NCBI RefSeq assembly: GCF_002094855.1
Contig: NZ_ARYN01000017.1
Span: 44,084 to 108,083, forward strand
DNA length: 64,000 nucleotides
Reading direction: 5' to 3'
Source: Zunongwangia atlantica 22II14-10F7
Lineage (GTDB): Bacteria > Bacteroidota > Bacteroidia > Flavobacteriales > Flavobacteriaceae
Shown piece after piece: positions 32,602 to 44,417 of the stretch (position 1 is the stretch's first letter; every line of letters begins with the position of its first letter). A program made the position numbers and the translations under genes. The notes beneath the pieces are model-generated. The model saw nothing but the letters and a program-made list of their open reading frames with translations. It did not search any database and was not told the origin of the DNA.

Positions 32602-35600
32602 TAGTTGCAGGTTTACCACTTACTTTTTCCTGTAAAGACTGGAAGAGCATAAAGAGCGCCGGGATCACAAAAATTCCGAATAAAGTCCCTGTAAGCATTC
32701 CGCCAACTGCGGCGGTACCGATAGATCGGTTACTCACTGCTCCTGCTCCAGAGGCTAACATCAACGGCACTAATCCGAAAATAAAAGCGAATGAAGTCAT
32801 TAAAATAGGTCGTAAACGTGCGCGTGCTCCTTCTACTGCCGAGGTAAATAAACTTTCCCCATTTTTACGGTGCATAAGGGCAAATTCGACAATTAGGATC
32901 GAGTTTTTTGCGAGCAGACCAATAAGCATTATCAAACTGATCTGAAGGAAAATATTGTTATCGATCCCGAATAATTTTGCGAAGAGAAAGGCTCCTGAAA
33001 GTCCGAAAGGTAAAGGCAACAATACCGAAAATGGTAAAATATAGCTCTCGTATTGTGCAGCCAATAAAAAGTACACAAACACCAGACAAAGTATAAATAT
33101 GTAAACCGTCTGACTACCACTGCTTACCTCTTCCCTACTTAAACCGGCAAACTCGTATCCAAATTGTTTTGGCAGATTCTCATCGGCAACTTCCTGAATC
33201 GCTTTTACCGCATCACCAGAACTGTAACCCGGCGCCGGAACACCCGTTACATTTGCTGAAGTATATAAGTTAAATCGTCTAATAAATTCAGATCCATAGA
33301 CTTTTTTAAGTGTTACAAACTGCGTAATAGGCACCATTTCTCCCTGAACGGTTTTTACCATCACAGCGTGAAGATCTTCTGGTTTGGCACTAAATACAGG
33401 ATCAGATTGTACCATAACACGATATTGCTTATTAAATCGGTTAAAATCTGAAGCGTAAATTCCGCCATAATAACCTTGCATCACAGCTAAAACCTGATCT
33501 GGCGTGATCCCTGCCATTTCGCATTTAGCGATGTCAACTTCCAGCTCAAATTGGGGGAAATTGTTATTAAATGAAGTGGTCGCATATAAGATCTCGGGAC
33601 GTTGATTTATGGCTCCCAGATAATTTTGCACCACACCGCTAAACTGATCCATATCGTTTGCTGTTCTATCCTGAAGATTGAACTCGAAACCGTTGGTATT
33701 ACCAAATCCCTGTAGCGTAGGCGCTGCAAAGAAGATGATATTGGCTCCTTTTATTCCAGATGTTTTATAGAATAAATTGTTTACCACACTTTCGATATCC
33801 TGGCCTTCACCAGCACGTTCATCCCAATCTTTTAAACGAATGAAAAATGCACCGTAAGAACCACCGGCACCACTAATAAGATCCTGCCCCGCCATTCTGG
33901 TTGAAGATTCAACTTCAGGAACCGTTCTAATAATACTATCAATTTGATCGGTTAAAGCTTCGGTTCTTTCTAAAGATGCTGAAGGTGGTAAGATTACATT
34001 TCCAAAGATGGCTCTACTATCTTCCGCAGGAACAAATCCTGTAGGTGTATTTTTGATCAGGAACCACGAAAGCACAGAAAATGCCGCAATACTTCCCAAA
34101 GCCAGCCATTTTCTTTTCAGTAAAAACTGAACTCCTTTTACATATTTTGCGGTGATCGCATTAAAGGCTATATTAAATCCTGCATAAAAACGTTGAATTC
34201 CGGTTTTCTTTTTATGATGATCCTCAGAATGCGGTTTTAAGAAAATCGCACACAAAGCGGGACTCAGCGTTAAGGCATTTACTGCGGAAATCACAATGGC
34301 GATTGCCAGTGTAAGACCAAATTGCTTATAAAAAACTCCAGCCGAACCACCAATAAAAGATACCGGAACAAACACAGCAGCCATCACAAGTGTGATCGAA
34401 ACGATAGCGCTGCTAATTTCGCTCATTGCACTCAGCGTTGCTTTTCTAGCCGATTTTGCTCCTTCATCTAACTTGGCGTGAACTGCCTCAACGACCACAA
34501 TTGCATCATCCACAACAATACCAATAGCGAGCACTAACGCAAAAAGTGTAAGTAGGTTGATCGTAAATCCAAAAACTTTTAGGAAGAAAAAGGTTCCTAT
34601 AATTGCCACCGGAACCGAGATCGCCGGAATTAACGTAGATCTAAAATCCTGTAAAAAGATAAACACCACGATAAATACAAGAATAAAGGCTTCGATAAGT
34701 GTGTGCTCTACTTTTTCTATGGAAGCATTTAAAAACTCATTGGCGTTTAGGAACGGTGAATATTCAATTCCTGAAGGAAAATCTTTAGAACTTTCTTCAA
34801 TAATTCGCTGACATTCGTTGATCAATTCATAAGCATTTGAACCTGCCGTCTGGCTCACTGCGATCGAAGTACTTGGATAACCCTGAGTTGTGGTGCTACT
34901 GCCATAACTCAAAGCGCCCAGTTCTACTTTTGCGATATCGTCTAATCGCAAAATATGCCCATCTTTATCGGCTTTTATAATGATATTCCCAAACTCTGAA
35001 GCGGTTTGTAATCGTCCTTTATATTTAATGGTGTATTGAAAAGCTTGGTCTCCATTAACTCCAAATTTACCCGGAGCAGCTTCAATGTTTTGCTGACGTA
35101 ATTTTGCAATTACATCATTAGGTACTAAACCATAAGAAGCCATCGCATCTGGCTTCAGCCAAATTCGCATCGAGTAATCACGAGCCCCGTAGATAAAGGC
35201 ATCGCCAATTCCGTTTACACGTTTCAGTTTTGGAAGGATATTCAGGTTTACATAATTCTGCAAAAAGTTTTGATCGTAGGTGTCTTTGGTACTGTGCAAA
35301 CTAAAAATATACACCAAGCTGGTTTGCTTTTTACTGGTAGAAACTCCCGCTCTAATCACTTCTTCTGGCAATAAACTATTGGCTTTATTTACCCGGTTTT
35401 GAACGTTCATCGCTGCCAGGTCTGGATCTGTACCCAAATCGAAATAGATCGTGATCGTTGCACTACCATCGTTACCGGCGGTAGAGGTCATATACTGCAT
35501 ATTTTCTACCCCATTAATTTGTTCTTCTAATGGGATTAAAACACTATTTCTAACCACGTCTGCATTCGCTCCCTGATAAGAAGCAGTCACTTCTACCGTG

Positions 35601-35722
35601 GGCGGTGCAATGTCTGGATATTGCGAGATAGGAAGGGTAAACAATCCCAGCAATCCCAGGATCACGATGATGATCGATATCACCGTAGAAAGCACTGGTT
35701 TACTTATAAATTTTTGTAACAT
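32591..35722 (-). CDS. RND multidrug efflux permease (HAE1/AcrB family)
   Basis: A 1043-residue inner-membrane proton antiporter of normal length. 'FISKPVLSTVISIIIVILGLLGLFTLPISQYPDIAPPTVEVTASYQGA' is the HAE1 N-terminus. The proton-relay aspartate pair is in 'AIGIVVDDAIVVVEAVHAKL' (TM4). The second half repeats the fold with 'GLLAKNSILIVEFA' (TM10) and ends in 'GTLFGIFVIPALFMLFQSL'. Two large periplasmic loops are present. It extrudes hydrophobic or amphipathic compounds via the adaptor upstream and the outer-membrane factor downstream (11-bp overlap). The natural substrate is unknown. Confidence 0.96.
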   Translation of the reverse strand: MLQKFISKPVLSTVISIIIVILGLLGLFTLPISQYPDIAPPTVEVTASYQGANADVVRNSVLIPLEEQINGVENMQYMTSTAGNDGSATITIYFDLGTDPDLAAMNVQNRVNKANSLLPEEVIRAGVSTSKKQTSLVYIFSLHSTKDTYDQNFLQNYVNLNILPKLKRVNGIGDAFIYGARDYSMRIWLKPDAMASYGLVPNDVIAKLRQQNIEAAPGKFGVNGDQAFQYTIKYKGRLQTASEFGNIIIKADKDGHILRLDDIAKVELGALSYGSSTTTQGYPSTSIAVSQTAGSNAYELINECQRIIEESSKDFPSGIEYSPFLNANEFLNASIEKVEHTLIEAFILVFIVVFIFLQDFRSTLIPAISVPVAIIGTFFFLKVFGFTINLLTLFALVLAIGIVVDDAIVVVEAVHAKLDEGAKSARKATLSAMSEISSAIVSITLVMAAVFVPVSFIGGSAGVFYKQFGLTLAIAIVISAVNALTLSPALCAIFLKPHSEDHHKKKTGIQRFYAGFNIAFNAITAKYVKGVQFLLKRKWLALGSIAAFSVLSWFLIKNTPTGFVPAEDSRAIFGNVILPPSASLERTEALTDQIDSIIRTVPEVESSTRMAGQDLISGAGGSYGAFFIRLKDWDERAGEGQDIESVVNNLFYKTSGIKGANIIFFAAPTLQGFGNTNGFEFNLQDRTANDMDQFSGVVQNYLGAINQRPEILYATTSFNNNFPQFELEVDIAKCEMAGITPDQVLAVMQGYYGGIYASDFNRFNKQYRVMVQSDPVFSAKPEDLHAVMVKTVQGEMVPITQFVTLKKVYGSEFIRRFNLYTSANVTGVPAPGYSSGDAVKAIQEVADENLPKQFGYEFAGLSREEVSSGSQTVYIFILCLVFVYFLLAAQYESYILPFSVLLPLPFGLSGAFLFAKLFGIDNNIFLQISLIMLIGLLAKNSILIVEFALMHRKNGESLFTSAVEGARARLRPILMTSFAFIFGLVPLMLASGAGAVSNRSIGTAAVGGMLTGTLFGIFVIPALFMLFQSLQEKVSGKPATNEE

Positions 35723-35805
35723 ATTTTTTAATTTAAGACAATAAGTATCCAGGATCGACTATGTAAAAACATAGCAATCAAACACTTAATCGCATTTCAA
35801 ATAAT

Positions 35806-36897
35806 TTACTGGGTAATGATATTCGGTTTAATTTGAAGGCTGTCGCGAAGTGTTCCGGCGCCTTCAAAAACGATGATATCTCCTTCTGAAAGTCCTTCGG
35901 TTACCACAAATTTGTTGTCTACGGTAGTTGGCATTGTTTTAATTTCTGAAGTAAAAACGCGATCGTCTTTTACTTTATAGACCATTCGTTTATCCTGAAG
36001 TTCGAAAGTTGATTTCTGCGGAACCATTATTGCTGAAGAAAATGACTGCGGAATAAGGATTTTACCGCTACCACCACTACGTATTCTTTGATTGGCATTT
36101 GGAAAAACAGCCGTAAGACGTGCCGATCCCGTTTGCTGATTTAATAATCCACCAATCGCTGTAATTTCACCTTCACTTTCTAAAATACTACCGTCTGAAA
36201 GTTGAAGCTTCACTTTAGGGAAAGATTTCAGTTTATCATCAACCGAGTTTCCTTCGTGATCAGCGTAAAATTCTAAATATTCTTTTTCGTCCATAGAAAA
36301 ATAGACTTTCACATTATCGATATCAGAAACTACGGTTAACGGCGCTACGACTTGCGGACTCACCAAACTTCCTGTACGATACGGAATTGCACCAACAACT
36401 CCATCAACCGGACTTTTAATAAACGTATATCCCTGATTGGCCTGCGCCTGAGCTAAAGAAGCTCTTTGTGCTTCCAGATCGAGTTTAGCGGCATCTAGTT
36501 CGTATTGATTTATAATGCCTTCTTCAACCAGCGGAGTAGCTTTTTGAACTTTTAATTCGGCATTCTTCACAGCAGATTGTGCAGCTTTTACTACTTCATT
36601 GTACTGCGGAGCATCAATTTTGAAGAGAAGATCTCCCTTTTTTACTCGGCTTCCTTCTTCAACATAGATCTTCTGTAAATAGCCATCGATTCTAGGACGA
36701 ATTTCTATATCTTCTTCCCCTTGAATAACTGCAGGATATTTTCGCTGAAGTGTAGTTGGCGCTTCTGTAATTTTTAAAACCGGATATTGCGGAGCAGCCT
36801 GCGCCATATTCTGACTGCTTTCATTTTTACATGAAGACAATAAACCTCCAAAAAGGATTATCACCATAATCCTTATCTCCTTGTGATAATTTTGCAT
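35806..36897 (-). CDS. RND efflux periplasmic adaptor lipoprotein (AcrA family)
   Basis: A 363-residue membrane fusion protein with a lipoprotein signal ('IMVIILFGGLLSSCKN'). The barrel-sandwich half 'RPRIDGYLQKIYVEEGSRVKKGDLLFKID' comes next, then a short helical hairpin, then 'YTFIKSPVDGVVGAIPYRTGSLVSPQ', beta-barrel and membrane-proximal domains. An upstream in-frame ATG at 37005 would add 36 residues before the signal peptide, and it runs through a strong inverted-repeat structure, so I place the start at 36897. First gene of the adaptor-permease-channel operon; 83 bp separate it from the permease gene. Confidence 0.93.
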   Translation of the reverse strand: MQNYHKEIRIMVIILFGGLLSSCKNESSQNMAQAAPQYPVLKITEAPTTLQRKYPAVIQGEEDIEIRPRIDGYLQKIYVEEGSRVKKGDLLFKIDAPQYNEVVKAAQSAVKNAELKVQKATPLVEEGIINQYELDAAKLDLEAQRASLAQAQANQGYTFIKSPVDGVVGAIPYRTGSLVSPQVVAPLTVVSDIDNVKVYFSMDEKEYLEFYADHEGNSVDDKLKSFPKVKLQLSDGSILESEGEITAIGGLLNQQTGSARLTAVFPNANQRIRSGGSGKILIPQSFSSAIMVPQKSTFELQDKRMVYKVKDDRVFTSEIKTMPTTVDNKFVVTEGLSEGDIIVFEGAGTLRDSLQIKPNIITQ

Positions 36898-36917
36898 GTC
36901 TGTAAGGTATTTTGATT

Positions 36918-36979
36918 CGAAAAACACATAGGAGTGGCTGTCAAAAAACCGAGCTGTTTTTTGATTAAAATGTTTTTCG
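36918..36979 (-). promoter_or_regulatory. Nested inverted repeats in leader of RND operon
   Basis: Outer arms CGAAAAACA (36918-36926) and TGTTTTTCG (36971-36979) are perfect 9-bp complements. Inner arms TCAAAAAA (36941-36948) and TTTTTTGA (36957-36964) are perfect 8-bp complements. The structure ends 21 bp before the chosen start of the adaptor gene. It could be an operator pair or a leader RNA hairpin. Confidence 0.5.
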
Positions 36980-37045
36980 GAAGTTAAAAGAGCTAAACCC
37001 GGCAATAAAACTCACCGGATTTAGCAGTTGGAATGGTAAGAAAAA

Positions 37046-37657
37046 TTATTTTTTAGCTGCCTGGTAGCGCTTTTCTACTTCGTCCCAGTTTACAAGATTC
37101 CAGAACGCGCCAATATACTCAGGTCGCTTATTTTGATAGTTTAAATAGTAAGCATGCTCCCAAACGTCTAATCCTAAAATTGGAGTTCCTTTATCATCAG
37201 CAACGTCCATTAACGGGTTGTCCTGGTTAGGAGTAGAAGTCACTTTTACTTTGTTATCTTCACCTACGATTAACCATGCCCATCCAGAACCAAAACGTGT
37301 AGCTGCGGCATTATCAAAAGCTTCTTTAAACGCTTCAAAAGAACCGTAAGCGTCGGTAATTGCTTTTGCTACTTCTCCAGTTGGCTGGCCACCACCATTC
37401 GGACTCAAAATTGTCCAGAATAAATTGTGGTTAAAATAACCACCGCCATTGTTTCTAATTCCTCCAGATAATTCAGAGATATTTGAGAAAAGACTTTCTA
37501 AATCTTTATCGGCTAACCCTGCATCTTCTAAAGCTGCATTTAATTTAGTCGTATAACCCTGGTGATGTTTTGTATGGTGAATTTCCATAGTTGTTGCATC
37601 AATTTGAGGTTCTAAAGCATCGTATGCGTATGGTAATTTTGGCAATTCGTAACTCAT
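37046..37657 (-). CDS. sodA: Superoxide dismutase, Fe/Mn family
   Basis: A 203-residue Fe/Mn superoxide dismutase of standard length. Metal ligands are H27 ('[11 protein letters not shown]'), H77 ('[10 protein letters not shown]'), D164 and H168 ('[10 protein letters not shown]'). 'GSGWAWL' near 124 is the usual substrate-funnel segment. It converts superoxide to oxygen and hydrogen peroxide in the cytosol. Iron or manganese preference cannot be fixed by eye, although the 'GGG.QPTG' and 'DVWEHAYY' pattern is common in Mn or cambialistic forms. It is divergent from the SufR-like regulator, with an 87-bp shared promoter region. Confidence 0.96.
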   Translation of the reverse strand: MSYELPKLPYAYDALEPQIDATTMEIHHTKHHQGYTTKLNAALEDAGLADKDLESLFSNISELSGGIRNNGGGYFNHNLFWTILSPNGGGQPTGEVAKAITDAYGSFEAFKEAFDNAAATRFGSGWAWLIVGEDNKVKVTSTPNQDNPLMDVADDKGTPILGLDVWEHAYYLNYQNKRPEYIGAFWNLVNWDEVEKRYQAAKK

Positions 37658-37692
37658 ATCTTTGTAGTTTTAAAAATTAAACTTTTTATTAC

Positions 37693-37727
37693 ACTACAAA
37701 TGTAGTACTTTTGATTAATAAACCAAA
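37693..37727. promoter_or_regulatory. Divergent promoter with dyad operator between sod and SufR-like gene
   Basis: On the minus strand, TTTG (37727-37724), a 19-bp spacer and TACATTTG (37704-37697) make a complete Bacteroidota promoter for the dismutase. On the plus strand TACTTTTG (37706-37713) is a -7 box for the regulator. A dyad ACTACA-AA-TGTAGT (37693-37706) covers the minus -7 box and touches the plus one, so one bound protein could control both directions. Confidence 0.7.
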
Positions 37728-37744
37728 TAATTACTTTGTTTATT

Positions 37745-38389
37745 ATGGAAAATAATATTTCAGATAACGAAAGAGCGGTTTCGATACTTAAAAATAAAGG
37801 AGAACAGACAATTAAAGAATTGGCTCAGGAACTTAAAGTCACTACGGAAGGTGCTCGTTTTCAGCTTCTAAAATTGTCTAATGAGGGGTTTGTAAAATCT
37901 GAAAGTAGATCTAAAGGGCGCGGTAGACCTCAACAGGTTTGGTCACTTACTGCAAAAGGTCATGCACGTTTTCCTGACACGCATTCTGGTCTTACCGTAA
38001 AATTGATTGAAAAAATTAAACAAAACCTTGGCGAAGAAGCGCTTAACCAGATCATTTTTGCCGCTGGGGAAGATAATATTGTTCGATACAAAGAAAATAT
38101 TGACAGCACAGATAGCCTGGAAAATAAATTGGAGCAATTGGCTGAAATTCGTACCAAGGAAGGTTATATGGCAAGGTTTGAAAAAGAGGAGGATGGTAGT
38201 TTTATGCTTATCGAAAATCACTGCCCAATTTGTGAAGCTGCAAAAACCTGCCAGGGATTCTGCAAATCTGAATTAAACACTTTCAAGAAAGTTCTTGGGG
38301 AGAATATTCAAATAAAAAGAGTAAATCACATTTTGGCCGGTGCACGCCGTTGTGCCTATAAAATTGAAGAAGAACCAGCAAAAGTTTAA
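37745..38389 (+). CDS. SufR-like winged-helix regulator with C-terminal cysteine cluster
   Basis: A 214-residue regulator. The N-terminal winged HTH ('RAVSILKNKGEQTIKELAQELKVTTEGARFQLLKLSNEGFVKSES...GRGRPQQVWSLT', ~10-70) resembles the DeoR/ArsR-like head of SufR. The C-terminal region has cysteines C160, C163, C169, C173 and C203 ('ENHCPICEAAKTCQGFC', 'GARRCAYKI'), a pattern shared with SufR-type iron-sulfur sensors. I start it at 37745 (MENN) rather than 37736 because of distance from the promoter. It probably senses Fe-S status or oxidative stress and regulates itself and sod; that is inference from family and gene arrangement. No suf operon is in the window. Confidence 0.85.
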   Translation: MENNISDNERAVSILKNKGEQTIKELAQELKVTTEGARFQLLKLSNEGFVKSESRSKGRGRPQQVWSLTAKGHARFPDTHSGLTVKLIEKIKQNLGEEALNQIIFAAGEDNIVRYKENIDSTDSLENKLEQLAEIRTKEGYMARFEKEEDGSFMLIENHCPICEAAKTCQGFCKSELNTFKKVLGENIQIKRVNHILAGARRCAYKIEEEPAKV

Positions 38390-38414
38390 AAACTAAGCAT
38401 TAAAACATAGAATA

Positions 38415-42049
<3,635 letters not shown>

Positions 42050-42658
42050 CTACGTCTGATTCTTAGTAATCCACTTTGGTGTGGGGAGTGGTTTAAAAAA
42101 CTTCATTTTTTCGTACAATTCTTCGATAGTTTCAGCAATGATCAGCAAATCGAAATTCTCTTTTTTCAGCAGCCCTTTATCGACCATCTTGCGGAGCATA
42201 CTAATCAAATCATCATAAAAACCATCAATATTCAGCAATCCAATGGGTTTTTGATGCAAGCCCAACTGCGCCCAGGTAATAATCTCAAAAAGCTCTTCAA
42301 AAGTTCCAAAACCTCCGGGAAGAGTGATAAAACCATCGCTTAATCGATGCATAGTAAGTTTACGCTCGTGCATATCCTGCGTCGTGATCAATTCATCCAA
42401 ACTGGTATGCACCACTTCTTTGATCTTAAGAAATTCTGGAATCACACCGGTAACTTTTCCTCCGTTTTCCTGAACTCCAGCTGCCACATGCCCCATCAAT
42501 CCGCGTTTACTACCGCCGTAGATCAAACGAATATCGTTTTTGGCCAAAAACGAGCCCAATTTTTTAGAGGTTTCTATAATTTCTGAATCGATACCATCGC
42601 TGCTGGCACAAAAAACAGCAATACTTTTTAGAGAATTCTGTAGGTTATTTTCTTCCAA
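42050..42658 (-). CDS. LOG-family nucleoside 5'-monophosphate phosphoribohydrolase
   Basis: A 202-residue Rossmann-like protein of the LOG/TIGR00730 family. Diagnostic motifs are 'LIYGGSKRGLMGHVA' (~38-52), 'MHERKLTMHRLSDGFITLPGGFGTFEELFEIITWAQLG' with PGGxGTxxE, and 'KPIGLLNIDGFYDDL'. The family cleaves purine nucleotides, including cytokinin nucleotides, to free base and ribose 5-phosphate. It lies 13 bp downstream of prmC, probably in one operon. The role in this organism is unclear. Confidence 0.92.
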   Translation of the reverse strand: MEENNLQNSLKSIAVFCASSDGIDSEIIETSKKLGSFLAKNDIRLIYGGSKRGLMGHVAAGVQENGGKVTGVIPEFLKIKEVVHTSLDELITTQDMHERKLTMHRLSDGFITLPGGFGTFEELFEIITWAQLGLHQKPIGLLNIDGFYDDLISMLRKMVDKGLLKKENFDLLIIAETIEELYEKMKFFKPLPTPKWITKNQT

Positions 42659-42671
42659 AATAGCAGATTTT

Positions 42672-43523
42672 TTAGCGTTTTTGGGCTTTTAGCATTCTAA
42701 AATTTCCAAACATATCCTTGCGAAGTTCAGCATTAAAACCATGATCTTCAACCATAGCTTTTGTTTCTTCGCCCAGGTATTGGTTAATTTCAAAAAACAA
42801 CATACCATTTTTGGCAAGCCCTTCTTGTGCTAATTTCGTGATTTTCTTATAGAAAAGTAAAGGATTTTCGTCTTTTACATAAAGTGCAGTTTCCGGCTCA
42901 TGTTGTAACACATTTTGCTGCATTTCGGCTTTCTCTAATTCGCGAACATACGGCGGATTCGAAACGATAATGTCAAATTGCTGCGGAAGTTTTTCTGCGG
43001 AAAGAATATCCTGTTGTATAAAATCGACTGAAACTTCATTTTGTTCCGCATTAATTTTAGCGATTTTTAAAGCTTCTTCTGAAATATCTATTGCTGAAAT
43101 TTGAGCTTTTGGTAAGTGTTTTTTTAAACTAATCGGGATACAACCACTACCCGTCCCAATATCCAAAATCTTTAGATCTGATTTTTGCTGAAGCGAAACC
43201 TCATCTAAGATCCATTGCACCAATTCTTCGGTCTCTGGCCGCGGAATTAAAACTCCGGGTGCGACTTTAAAATTCAGACTAAAAAATTCGGTTTCCCCGA
43301 TGATGTATTGAATAGGTTCAAAAGAAGCGAGTTTTTCTAAAGCCTGCTCAAAATCGCCAATTTCAGCTTCACTTAATTCTTTGTTAGGCTCTAGAGCCAT
43401 CTGCAACCTACTCATTTCTAAAAAATGCGCTGCCAACAAATAAAAAAAGGACAGAATTTCCTCTTTTGGATAATTGTCACCAAGATCTTCTAAGAATTTA
43501 TTTTTAAGTTGAGTGATAGTCAT
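42672..43523 (-). CDS. prmC: Peptide chain release factor N5-glutamine methyltransferase
   Basis: A 283-residue PrmC/HemK. The N-terminal helical domain spans ~1-75. The SAM-dependent methyltransferase domain has 'ILDIGTGSGCIPISLKKHLP' (motif I, ~120) and 'IIVSNPPYV' (NPPY, ~182), the glutamine-binding signature. 'LIPRPETEELVQWILDE' is typical of PrmC. It methylates the GGQ glutamine of release factors RF1 and RF2. Followed after 13 bp by the LOG-family gene; preceded by a repeat-rich intergenic space. Confidence 0.95.
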   Translation of the reverse strand: MTITQLKNKFLEDLGDNYPKEEILSFFYLLAAHFLEMSRLQMALEPNKELSEAEIGDFEQALEKLASFEPIQYIIGETEFFSLNFKVAPGVLIPRPETEELVQWILDEVSLQQKSDLKILDIGTGSGCIPISLKKHLPKAQISAIDISEEALKIAKINAEQNEVSVDFIQQDILSAEKLPQQFDIIVSNPPYVRELEKAEMQQNVLQHEPETALYVKDENPLLFYKKITKLAQEGLAKNGMLFFEINQYLGEETKAMVEDHGFNAELRKDMFGNFRMLKAQKR

Positions 43524-43902
43524 GGTTTTAGTTTACTGTTGACAGTTGACGGTTTACTGTTTTTTTTAGCTTTTAGCTGTCAGCATTCAGCATTCAGCGT
43601 TCAGCGTTCAGCGTTCAGCGTTCAGCGTTCAGCGTTCAGCGTTCAGCGTTCAGCGTTCAGCATAATAAGCTATTCATTATTTTTGCGAACCAGATTCAGA
43701 TTCAGAATAAAAAAGTTTCTTCTCTATTTTCTTCATTCTAATCTCAAACTCTATAAGATCTCTCTACTTCGCCTGCCTGCCGGCGAGGCAGGGTCGAGAT
43801 GACTTCTAAAAATTTTAATTCAAAATTCAACATTTAGAATTCAAAATAAAAAGTCTAATCTCTAAACTCTAACAGCGAAGCGATCTAAAATCTAACTTCT
43901 AA
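43524..43902. repeat. Intergenic region with heptamer repeats and dispersed repeat, copy 1
   Basis: No genuine gene is seen in these 379 bp. The block 43581-43657 holds 11 tandem heptamers (2 x CAGCATT, 9 x CAGCGTT) plus a partial unit, then CATAATAAGCTATTC. An inverted repeat CCTGCC...GGCAGG at about 43772-43792 lies within a G+C-rich stretch. A 40-bp block at about 43818-43858 (starting ATTCAAAATTCAACATTTAG) recurs at about 46905-46945. The whole looks like a dispersed intergenic repeat family. A frame through the repeats encodes low-complexity serine/phenylalanine repeats and is not a real gene. Confidence 0.85.
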
Positions 43903-44388
43903 CTAAAGATCTTTTATCATCCAAACCGTACAATTATAATGTCCTGTATTTCCAAGTGGTTTTTCTAATTCCTCAAAACCGGTTTTCTTATACAGTTTAC
44001 AAGCATCTTTCATGTATGGTAAAGTCTCGATATAGCATTTTTTGTAATCCTGACTTTTGGCAAATTTTAAACAGGTATCCATCATTTGGGCGCCAAGGCC
44101 TTTCCCGCGAGCTTCAGGTAAAAAATACATCTTTTGTAATTCGCAAATTTCGGTTTCGAATCCGGGTAATGGGCCAATCCCGCAACAGCCAATAATCTTA
44201 CTATCTTCTTCAATCACAAAATATGCTTTACGTTCCGCATCATATTCGGCAGTCATATCCTCCAAAGCTTTATCCTCGTAAGCGGTCCCTACTTTTGGAA
44301 CACCTAATTCTACCAAAACTTCCTGAATAACGTTTTTAACCTGCTGATTGTCTTGCTGCTGAATTTCCCTAATTTTAAGAGTGCTCAT
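43903..44388 (-). CDS. GNAT-family N-acetyltransferase
   Basis: A 161-residue GNAT. 'GCCGIGPLPGFETEICELQKMYFLPEARGKGLGAQMMDTCLKFAKSQDYKKCYIETL' contains the acetyl-CoA loop R-G-K-G-L-G (~95-100), and 'ACKLYKKTGFEEL' is the usual C-terminal motif. The substrate is unknown. It is divergent from ribD with only about 29 bp between starts, so their promoters must overlap coding or start sequences. Confidence 0.9.
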   Translation of the reverse strand: MSTLKIREIQQQDNQQVKNVIQEVLVELGVPKVGTAYEDKALEDMTAEYDAERKAYFVIEEDSKIIGCCGIGPLPGFETEICELQKMYFLPEARGKGLGAQMMDTCLKFAKSQDYKKCYIETLPYMKDACKLYKKTGFEELEKPLGNTGHYNCTVWMIKDL

Positions 44389-44404
44389 TCTTACTAATTA
44401 ATCC

Positions 44405-44412
44405 TATTTTTG
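44405..44412 (+). promoter_or_regulatory. -7 promoter box at the ribD start
   Basis: TATTTTTG matches TAnnTTTG and ends only 5 bp before the GTG codon at 44418. Transcription would begin at or next to that codon, suggesting a leaderless or nearly leaderless ribD mRNA. Confidence 0.45.
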
Positions 44413-44417
44413 TGGCT

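Noticed and set aside
36898..37005. Longer N-terminus for the RND adaptor
   Set aside because: The added 36 residues precede a proper lipoprotein signal peptide and run through the inverted-repeat structure.
37736..37744. Upstream ATG for the SufR-like regulator
   Set aside because: It adds only three residues (MFI) in front of the conserved start; MENN at 37745 fits better but the difference is small.
43581..43662. CRISPR array
   Set aside because: The repeats are 7 bp and directly adjacent, with no spacers and no cas genes.
43509..43802. A 97-residue frame with repeated serine/phenylalanine units
   Set aside because: It is a read-through of the CAGCGTT heptamer repeats and a G+C-rich inverted repeat; it has no coding character outside them.
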